From the NCBI GenBank assembly GCA_016866375.1, contig VGMK01000045.1, positions 1 to 12,505 of the forward strand: DNA of 12,505 bases. Direction: 5' to 3'. The translations under genes and the position numbers were made by a program. Position 1 is the stretch's first letter. The number at the start of each line of letters is the position of its first letter. Source of the stretch: Bacteroidota bacterium. Lineage in GTDB: Bacteria > Bacteroidota > Bacteroidia > Flavobacteriales_D > Crocinitomicaceae. Shown here in pieces: positions 7,015 to 12,505 of the stretch. The notes below the pieces were generated by a model. It did not search any database and was not told the origin of the DNA. It worked only from the letters and a program-made list of their open reading frames with translations.

Positions 7015-8901
7015 ATGTCGATTGTTTTATATAAATCGAGAACTCCCCGTTGGATTATCATCGTTGCCGACTTAGTTATCGCGGCAGCAGCCTTGTTTTG
7101 TGCATACATTTTACGCTTTGATATGACGGCAGACATGGAGACCGTAACGAGGGAATGGAATCAATTATCAAAGTCAATTTGGATATTTTTCTTGGTCAAG
7201 TTTGTAGTTTTTTATTTTCTTAAAATTCATGAGGGATTGTTGCGTTATACTTCTACAGAGGATGTGAAGCGAATTTTTTTCGCGCTATTCATTTCCTCCT
7301 CTTTATTCGCGACCGGTGGATACATTCGATATAACTTTGATGACGAATTATTTCTTTTTCCAACTTCTGTCCTCATAATGGAATTCTTGACAAGTTTTTT
7401 GTTTTTAGTGGGTAGTCGATTCGTTATCAAGCTAACTTATATGGAATCGATTAAGAATTTGGAAAATAAAGTTTCTGTGGTTATTTACGGTGCAGGCGTT
7501 TCCGGTTTGATAACAAAAAAAACTATTGAGCAAGACACCAAGAATAATGAGGTTGTTGTTGCCTTTATCGATGACAATAAAAAATTAGTTGGCAACAGAA
7601 TAGAGGGAATGAAGGTATACAGCCTTGAAGAACTGCCTTTATTGATAAGCAACTATCAAGTAAAACATTGCATTATTGCTATTCAAGAAATCAGGCCTGA
7701 TCGTCAGAGAGAAATTGCAAATTCATGCATAGATTTAGGGGTTACGGTAAAAAAAGTTCCAAATGCCAGAAGTTGGACGAACGGTTCTTTTAGTGTCAAA
7801 CAAATTACTCAGATTAATATAGAAGAATTACTGGGAAGAGAGGTTATAAAATTAAATTTCGAGAAAATCCAGGATGACTTTGGAGGTAAAACTATTTTGG
7901 TCAGTGGTTCTGCTGGCTCGATAGGTGCAGGACTATGTCGCGAAATAGCATCTTTTGAGCCAAAACTCCTTGTCCTGTTAGATCAAGCTGAGTCCCCTCT
8001 GTATGACATCGAATGTGCACTTAGAGAAAAGAATTCCGCTCTAAATTACGAAATTGTAATTGGTGACATTTGCAACGAGGCACGAATGCAAAAACTCTTC
8101 GATACATTTAAGTTTGATGTAATATTTCATGCCGCAGCATACAAACATGTACCAATCATGGAATTAAACCCTGCTGAGGCCGTAATGAATAATATACTTG
8201 GCACAAAAATATTGGCTGATTTGGCGAATAAACATGAGGTAAATAAGTTCGTTTTCATATCTACAGATAAAGCAGTTAACCCCACCAATGTTATGGGGGC
8301 CTCGAAGCGAATCGCTGAAATATACACTCAGTTTTTGAATAATTCCGGTAAAACGAAGTTTATTACAACCCGATTTGGAAATGTACTCGGCTCAAACGGA
8401 TCTGTGATTCCTCTCTTCGCAAAACAAATTAAAAATGGCGGGCCAATAACAATAACCGATAAAAGAATAACACGCTTTTTTATGACTATTTCTGAAGCAT
8501 GTCAATTGGTTTTAGAAGCCGGTACAATGGGGAATGGTGGAGAGATTTTTGTTTTTGAAATGGGAGAACCTGTAAGAATTCTTGACTTAGCAAAAAAAAT
8601 GATTTCGTTAAGTAATTTAGAAATAGGAAAGGATATTGACATAAGCTTTATTGGATTGCGGCCGGGTGAAAAATTATATGAAGAAGTTTTGGCCAATGAC
8701 GAGAATACGTTACCAACGCATCATCAAAAAATTCTCATTTCAAAAACAAGAGAGATCAATCAAACAACCTTCGAGCTTATTAACCAACTTATTTTGTTAA
8801 TTGATTCACAAAAAAACAATGATATTGTCGCTTTAATGAAAAAAATTGTTCCTGAATATATTAGTAAAAACTCAGAATACGAGAAACTCGACATATGTTA
8901 A
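7015..8901 (+). CDS. Membrane NDP-sugar 4,6-dehydratase, FlaA1/CapD/PglF type
   Basis: A 628-residue polysaccharide-biosynthesis protein. Seen: four hydrophobic segments in residues 13-140, a Rossmann-like domain (about 150-250) starting YGAGVSG, and the extended SDR catalytic domain (about 290-600) with nucleotide motif SGSAGSIG (297-304), FHAAAYKHVP (371-380), STDKA (416-420) and MGASK (427-431), where Met replaces the usual SDR tyrosine as expected for this family. RFFMTISEACQLV and RPGEKLYEE are also typical. Family knowledge: these enzymes convert UDP-GlcNAc to a 4-keto-6-deoxy sugar at the membrane, the first step to bacillosamine, QuiNAc or FucNAc in capsule, O-antigen or glycoproteins. 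The nucleotide motif is slightly unusual: Ala-Gly (305-306) where Ser-Glu is common. No glycosyltransferase or other sugar gene is nearby. It overlaps the next gene by 7 bases. Confidence 0.93.
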   Translation: MSIVLYKSRTPRWIIIVADLVIAAAALFCAYILRFDMTADMETVTREWNQLSKSIWIFFLVKFVVFYFLKIHEGLLRYTSTEDVKRIFFALFISSSLFATGGYIRYNFDDELFLFPTSVLIMEFLTSFLFLVGSRFVIKLTYMESIKNLENKVSVVIYGAGVSGLITKKTIEQDTKNNEVVVAFIDDNKKLVGNRIEGMKVYSLEELPLLISNYQVKHCIIAIQEIRPDRQREIANSCIDLGVTVKKVPNARSWTNGSFSVKQITQINIEELLGREVIKLNFEKIQDDFGGKTILVSGSAGSIGAGLCREIASFEPKLLVLLDQAESPLYDIECALREKNSALNYEIVIGDICNEARMQKLFDTFKFDVIFHAAAYKHVPIMELNPAEAVMNNILGTKILADLANKHEVNKFVFISTDKAVNPTNVMGASKRIAEIYTQFLNNSGKTKFITTRFGNVLGSNGSVIPLFAKQIKNGGPITITDKRITRFFMTISEACQLVLEAGTMGNGGEIFVFEMGEPVRILDLAKKMISLSNLEIGKDIDISFIGLRPGEKLYEEVLANDENTLPTHHQKILISKTREINQTTFELINQLILLIDSQKNNDIVALMKKIVPEYISKNSEYEKLDIC

Positions 8902-9296
8902 CTCCTACCAAAATTCAAGTACGATTCGCCGATATAGATGCTATGGGTCACGTGAATAATGCAGTTTACTTCAGTTATTTCGAAACGGCACGCATTAACT
9001 ATTTCAAACAAATTTTAGGTGACGATTGGGATTGGCAAATCGATGGAGTCCTGTTGGTGAGAAACGAAATTGACTATATTTTACCAATTTCATTGCACGA
9101 TAGCCCCGAAATAACCATTGAAATTGAAAATATTGGTGCAAAAAGTTTCACATTGTGCTACAAAGTTTTTGTAAAAAATAAACTTATGACTGCAGCAAAA
9201 TCCGTGTTGGTAAGTTATGACAATGTTAATGGTCAAACAAAATTAGTTCCCGAAAAAATGAAACAAAAACTGATAAAACACTTATTACGGGGTTAG
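8895..9296 (+). CDS. Acyl-CoA thioesterase, hotdog fold (4HBT/YbgC-like)
   Basis: A 133-residue single-hotdog protein. Seen: an N-terminal strand followed by RFADIDAMGHVNNAVYFSYF (10-29), the signature of the 4-hydroxybenzoyl-CoA thioesterase family, with Asp15 as the expected catalytic carboxylate, then ETARINYF on the long helix and beta strands to the end. Length is normal for the family. Role: hydrolysis of an acyl-CoA, or possibly acyl-ACP, thioester in the cytoplasm; substrate not predictable. The ATG lies within the last codons of the dehydratase gene (7-base overlap). The biochemical link with a sugar dehydratase is not obvious, so shared transcription may be only genomic packing. Confidence 0.88.
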   Translation: MLTPTKIQVRFADIDAMGHVNNAVYFSYFETARINYFKQILGDDWDWQIDGVLLVRNEIDYILPISLHDSPEITIEIENIGAKSFTLCYKVFVKNKLMTAAKSVLVSYDNVNGQTKLVPEKMKQKLIKHLLRG

Positions 9297-9318
9297 GAAG
9301 TAAGAAATTGATTCAATT

Positions 9319-10278
9319 ATGAAAAGTTTAAGCTTCAGTTTGTTGTTCACCTTATCCACGATTACATCAATTTTCGCTCAGGAGAATTCGGGATGTTTTA
9401 ACAAAAAACTAATTTGTCCACAAAAATATAAGGATTGTAAAGATCTCGTTTCCTTTGATGAAGAAACGAATACCTATTTTTCAAGACGCGATTATTCAAT
9501 ATTATTTTCTGGAACATGCATAACGTGCTACAGAAACGGCGTGTTGCGGGAGAAAATAACCATTGTTGATGGAAAAAGAAACGGGCAGGACACTTCCTAC
9601 TATAATTCCGGATGTCCACAATCAATTCAAAATTTTGTTTTGGGCAAATTAAACGGAACGAGCACAGTATTTTATGATAGCACGGGAAGGAAAGAGCGTG
9701 AAATCACACATTCAAATAACGTTGTAAATGGCAGGTATATTTTATTTGAAAACAACGAGAAGAGTGATACCATCTCTTTGGAAAATTACAAAAACGGAAA
9801 GCAGGATGGAATTCAGCTAGAATTTTATGAAAATTCGAAACGTGCAAAAGTGGTCAACTATCGAAACGGTTTACTTCACGGGTCACACCAAATGTTTGAC
9901 GAAAATGGGAGGATTGAATTGAATTTCTTTTACAAAAATGGGCAGAAACACGGCAAATGGAATATTTTTTACCCTGATGGTAAAGAGGCAAGAGTTGAAG
10001 AATGGTCTGAGGGTTTAAAAAATGGGGAGTTTAAAACCTACGATGTATTCGGGAAAATTATCAGCCAAGCTTCCTACACAAAAAATTTACCCGAGGGCAA
10101 ACATCTTGAAAATTATCCCGACGGTAACCCAAAACATGTTACCATATACCAAAAGGGAAAAAAAGTAGAGGAATATACTTTTGATAAATACGGTGTTCGA
10201 ACAGAGATCATTGCTTTACAAAGTAAAAAAAAGAGAAATAAAGAGAAAAATTTAAAGGAATCGAAAAAGAAAAATTAA
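9319..10278 (+). CDS. Secreted MORN-like (YwqK-type) repeat protein with Lys-rich tail
   Basis: A 319-residue protein. Seen: a signal peptide of about 20 residues (ending SIFA, cleavage before QENSG), a Cys-containing N-terminal part (Cys26, 33, 40, 67, 70), and eight units of about 24 residues marked by NG or HG anchors ending near residues 89, 113, 138, 164, 188, 212, 236 and 260, each with a FY-x-DG/NG-like hairpin. The last 18 residues are mostly Lys, Asn, Arg and Glu. Family knowledge: such repeats are common in secreted and cell-surface Bacteroidota proteins and are often called YwqK antitoxin by automatic tools, but no toxin gene is adjacent. The repeats form a beta-sheet scaffold that probably binds a partner or polymer. 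It lies 22 bases after the thioesterase gene and is probably the last gene of that run. No terminator hairpin is seen after it. Confidence 0.84.
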   Translation: MKSLSFSLLFTLSTITSIFAQENSGCFNKKLICPQKYKDCKDLVSFDEETNTYFSRRDYSILFSGTCITCYRNGVLREKITIVDGKRNGQDTSYYNSGCPQSIQNFVLGKLNGTSTVFYDSTGRKEREITHSNNVVNGRYILFENNEKSDTISLENYKNGKQDGIQLEFYENSKRAKVVNYRNGLLHGSHQMFDENGRIELNFFYKNGQKHGKWNIFYPDGKEARVEEWSEGLKNGEFKTYDVFGKIISQASYTKNLPEGKHLENYPDGNPKHVTIYQKGKKVEEYTFDKYGVRTEIIALQSKKKRNKEKNLKESKKKN

Positions 10279-10365
10279 AAGATGAAAAGAAATAGCCCGA
10301 AAAAAAGGAAAATCATCAATTAGTGAAATAAAGTTCTATTTATTTTTTATTCCATTCAAAATCAT

Positions 10366-10373
10366 TAACTTTG
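10366..10373 (+). promoter_or_regulatory. -7 promoter box TAACTTTG of rpsA
   Basis: Perfect match to TAnnTTTG, in the 192-base gap before rpsA. Expected transcription start about 10379-10381, giving a leader of about 90 bases. At standard spacing upstream there is only a T-rich stretch as the -33 element. Confidence 0.62.
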
Positions 10374-10379
10374 CGTCCG

Positions 10380-10463
10380 CTTTCACGGTGAAAGCAACGT
10401 TTCCTTCACAACGTTCAGTAATAAACACTTTTAAATAGTCAGGATATTTAAAATACAAGGAGA
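10380..10463 (+). promoter_or_regulatory. Structured rpsA leader with a loop complementary to the SD
   Basis: Two adjacent inverted repeats lie at the predicted 5' end. Hairpin 1 is CTTTCACGGTGAAAG (10380-10394). Hairpin 2 is AACGTT, loop TCCTTCAC, AACGTT (10396-10415). The loop's TCCTT (10402-10406) is complementary to AAGGA of the SD (10457-10461). Counting one G-U pair and the flanking Us of the stem, 10400-10406 can pair with 10457-10463 over seven bases. This suggests a switch that hides the SD, possibly with S1 binding its own mRNA. The structure was found by eye and no folding energy was computed. Confidence 0.4.
10457..10462 (+). promoter_or_regulatory. Strong Shine-Dalgarno AAGGAG of rpsA
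   Basis: AAGGAG with 8 bases to the ATG at 10471. No other start in the window has a comparable SD at proper distance, which fits the general scarcity of SDs in Bacteroidota and makes this one stand out. It confirms the rpsA start. Confidence 0.75.
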
Positions 10464-10470
10464 AAGCCAA

Positions 10471-12252
10471 ATGGCAAAGAAAAAAATAGAGTCTGCTGAA
10501 ATAGCGGATTTTGATTGGGAAGCCCTTGAATTGGACGGCTACACCAAGATTGAGCGCTCAGAAATGTCTGACCAATACGAAAAAACTCTTACCTCAATCA
10601 ACGAAAAAGAGGTCCTTCAGGGATCGGTAGTAATGATCACCAAAAAAGAAGTTATCGTTAATATAGGTTACAAATCCGAAGGTGTCGTTGCTGCTAATGA
10701 ATTTCGATATAATCCACAACTAAAAGTAGGTGATTTAGTTGATGTTTACGTCGAATGCCGAGAAGATAAAACAGGACAGTTAATTGTCTCTCACAAAACT
10801 GCGCGTATGCACAGCGCTTGGGTTCGTATAAACGAGGTACTTCGTTCAGGTGAAATCATCACAGGTTTCGTAAAGTGCAGGACGAAAGGAGGACTTATTG
10901 TTGATGTTTATGGAATTGAGGCCTTTCTTCCAGGTTCTCAAATCGATGTTAAACCAATTCGTGACTATGATGTGTACGTTGGTAAAAATATGGAATTCAA
11001 AGTTGTTAAAATAAATGAAGAATTTAGAAACGTTGTTGTTTCTCACAAAGCGCTGATTGAAGCAGAACTTGAAGAACAGAAAAAACAAATCATTTCGGGT
11101 TTGGAAAAAGGCCAAGTTCTCGAAGGTGTTGTGAAAAACATAACATCCTATGGTGTTTTCATTGATTTGGGTGGCGTAGATGGATTAATACACATTACTG
11201 ATTTATCCTGGGGCCGTGTAACACATCCAGAGGAAATGCTTGAACTAGATCAAAAAATTAACGTGGTTATACTTGATTTTGACGATGATAAAAGGCGAAT
11301 TGCTTTGGGCTTAAAACAATTACAACCTCATCCATGGGATTCATTAGACAAGAATATTGCTATCGGCGATAAAGTATCAGGAAAAGTAGTGGTAATTGCA
11401 GATTATGGAGCCTTTATTGAAATAGCTCCGGGAGTAGAAGGATTAATTCACGTTTCTGAAATGAGCTGGTCGCAACACTTACGTTCCGCACAAGATTTCT
11501 TAAATATAGGCAATACAGTTGAGGCTATTGTACTCACAATGGATCGAGAGGAGAGAAAAATGTCTCTAGGTATCAAACAATTAATGCCCGATCCATGGAT
11601 GGGTATAGAAACGAAGTACTCCGTAAATTCTAAACACAATGCAAAAGTTAGAAACTTTACAAACTTCGGAGTTTTTGTAGAGTTGGAGGAAGGAGTTGAC
11701 GGTCTAATACATATTTCTGATTTGTCTTGGCAGAGAAAAATTAAGCATCCGTCAGAATTCTGTAAGGTGGGTGAAGAGATGAATGTCGTTGTTTTAGAAA
11801 TCGACCGTGAAAACAGAAGAATTTCGCTCGGTCACAAGCAACTTGAAGAAAATCCATGGAATGTATTCGAATCCACCTTTGCAGATGGAACAATCCATAC
11901 GGGCACAATCATCGATATGAAAGAAAAATCAGGAATTGTTTCTTTACCCTATGGAGTGGAAGCAATTTGTCCGTCAAAACATCTGAAAAAAGCTGATGGA
12001 GGAAATGCAAAAGTAGAAGAGGTACTCGATTTTATGGTAATCGAGTTTAATAAAGATGCCAAAAAAATTGTGGTTTCTCACACACGAACTTTCGAGGAGG
12101 GCAGCGACAAGCCGAGTTCAGGTAGCAAAGGCAAAAAAACATCCGAATCAAATAAAGAAGTTCAAGCAATTAGTCAAGCAGCAGAAAAAGCTACACTAGG
12201 GGATATTGACGCGTTGGTAGAACTTAAAGAAAAAATGAAAAAACAAAAATAG
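10471..12252 (+). CDS. rpsA: 30S ribosomal protein S1
   Basis: A 593-residue protein with six S1 (OB-fold) domains in order, about residues 46-110, 128-194, 215-283, 300-370, 387-457 and 472-540. Domains 3-5 carry the classical YGVFIDLG/GVDGLIHITDLSW pattern; domains 1, 2 and 6 are more diverged. An acidic N-terminal extension of about 40 residues and a charged, low-complexity tail (after about 541, Ser/Lys/Gly-rich, then a helix ending in repeated Lys) flank them. Length and six-domain layout fit Bacteroidota S1. Role: RNA-binding protein of the small subunit that helps bring mRNA to the ribosome and unfolds leaders. It has its own promoter, a leader with possible structure, a strong SD and a terminator, so it is probably a single-gene transcript. 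Confidence 0.97.
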   Translation: MAKKKIESAEIADFDWEALELDGYTKIERSEMSDQYEKTLTSINEKEVLQGSVVMITKKEVIVNIGYKSEGVVAANEFRYNPQLKVGDLVDVYVECREDKTGQLIVSHKTARMHSAWVRINEVLRSGEIITGFVKCRTKGGLIVDVYGIEAFLPGSQIDVKPIRDYDVYVGKNMEFKVVKINEEFRNVVVSHKALIEAELEEQKKQIISGLEKGQVLEGVVKNITSYGVFIDLGGVDGLIHITDLSWGRVTHPEEMLELDQKINVVILDFDDDKRRIALGLKQLQPHPWDSLDKNIAIGDKVSGKVVVIADYGAFIEIAPGVEGLIHVSEMSWSQHLRSAQDFLNIGNTVEAIVLTMDREERKMSLGIKQLMPDPWMGIETKYSVNSKHNAKVRNFTNFGVFVELEEGVDGLIHISDLSWQRKIKHPSEFCKVGEEMNVVVLEIDRENRRISLGHKQLEENPWNVFESTFADGTIHTGTIIDMKEKSGIVSLPYGVEAICPSKHLKKADGGNAKVEEVLDFMVIEFNKDAKKIVVSHTRTFEEGSDKPSSGSKGKKTSESNKEVQAISQAAEKATLGDIDALVELKEKMKKQK

Positions 12253-12277
12253 TTTAGTTATTTCTGAAATCGTTTTT

Positions 12278-12300
12278 AGGGAGCTTCGGCTCCCTTTTTT
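12278..12300 (+). terminator. Intrinsic terminator after rpsA
   Basis: Perfect 7-bp stem AGGGAGC/GCTCCCT (12278-12284 with 12289-12295) closed by a TTCG loop with a C-G closing pair, which is the extra-stable cUUCGg tetraloop, followed by a run of T to 12300. It starts 25 bases after the rpsA stop and separates rpsA from the Fur-family gene. Confidence 0.93.
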
Positions 12301-12358
12301 AGTTAAAAATATGTTGATAAACAATTGCATTTAATCCCAAGTAAAAAAGCCGAATGAC

Positions 12359-12366
12359 TATATTTG
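12359..12366 (+). promoter_or_regulatory. -7 promoter box TATATTTG of the Fur-family gene
   Basis: Perfect match to TAnnTTTG, 15 bases before the ATG at 12382, the same box and spacing as upstream of 6607. A predicted leader of about 8-10 bases follows. No convincing -33 element at standard distance. Confidence 0.55.
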
Positions 12367-12381
12367 TTCCAACGGTTGCAC

Positions 12382-12505
12382 ATGAATTTAAATGAAACAG
12401 TAAGGGGTATATTTTCAACCTATTTAGAGCTAAATAGCCACAGGAAAACACCAGAAAGATTTGCCATATTAGAAGAAATCTATAATTACGAAGGTCACTT
12501 TGACG
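12382..12505 (+). CDS. Fur-family transcriptional regulator (partial, N-terminus only)
   Basis: The first 41 codons are in the window, from the ATG at 12382 to the right edge. Seen: an N-terminal helix followed by HRKTPERFAILEEIY and then EGHFD, the start of the Fur winged-helix DNA-binding domain as found in Bacteroidota Fur proteins. Family knowledge: Fur-type proteins are metal-dependent dimeric repressors of iron, zinc or peroxide-response genes; the residues that separate these types lie beyond the edge. Start supported by the -7 box 15 bases upstream and by family-like N-terminal length. No SD. It follows the rpsA terminator and is transcribed separately. Confidence 0.85.
   Translation, partial: MNLNETVRGIFSTYLELNSHRKTPERFAILEEIYNYEGHFD

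Noticed and set aside
9319..10278. Toxin-antitoxin system suggested by the YwqK-like repeats
   Set aside because: The protein has a secretion signal and no adjacent toxin-like gene; the repeat is a general scaffold.
10846..11639. Minus-strand open frames inside rpsA
   Set aside because: Shadows of a highly conserved ribosomal protein gene.
12260..12270. Perfect inverted repeat ATTTCTGAAAT just after rpsA
   Set aside because: AT-rich four-base-pair stem with a tiny loop, probably without function; the real terminator follows at 12278.
1..12505. Mobile element, CRISPR, defence system or RNA gene
   Set aside because: Looked for on both strands: no transposase or integrase motif, no regularly spaced repeats, no tRNA- or rRNA-like stretch, and coding style is uniform throughout.

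Overview
The window looks like chromosomal DNA of a member of the Bacteroidota, probably of flavobacterial type. The evidence is AT-rich sequence, four good matches to the Bacteroidota -7 promoter box TAnnTTTG, starts that almost all lack a Shine-Dalgarno (SD) sequence, several short lipoproteins of a Bacteroidota style, a fused E1 alpha/beta 2-oxoacid dehydrogenase and a six-domain ribosomal protein S1 of about 590 residues. No sequence search was run, so the lineage is an inference.

Left third (about 1-5095, minus strand): a tightly packed set of four genes. In order of transcription they are a lipoprotein of unknown function, a lipoprotein of the alkaline phosphatase superfamily (nucleotide pyrophosphatase/phosphodiesterase type), a fused E1 alpha/beta subunit of a thiamine-diphosphate 2-oxoacid dehydrogenase, and an LtaS-like membrane sulfatase/phosphotransferase cut by the left edge. 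Gaps are 3 and 4 bases, and the last pair overlaps by 32 bases, so one transcript is likely. The combination of one central-metabolism enzyme with envelope enzymes is odd.

Middle (5096-10278): a short divergent promoter region leads into two overlapping plus-strand genes of unknown function (a lipoprotein and a small acidic protein). They end tail to tail, sharing stop-codon bases, against a minus-strand CYTH-domain protein. Diverging from the CYTH gene is a plus-strand run: a small secreted protein, a membrane-bound FlaA1/CapD-type NDP-sugar 4,6-dehydratase, a hotdog-fold acyl-CoA thioesterase and a secreted MORN-like repeat protein. They abut, overlap by 7 bases or are 22 bases apart, so they are probably one operon.

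Right part (10279-12505): rpsA has its own promoter, a leader of about 90 bases with two hairpins, and the only strong SD in the window. It is followed by a strong UUCG-tetraloop terminator. A Fur-family regulator, cut by the right edge, starts after it.

No RNA genes, insertion sequences, CRISPR arrays, integrases or defence systems are seen. No gene-free stretch exceeds 300 bases. The most interesting signal is the rpsA leader, where a hairpin loop is complementary to the SD, suggesting translational control of S1. The rest is ordinary chromosome with several uncharacterised small envelope proteins.
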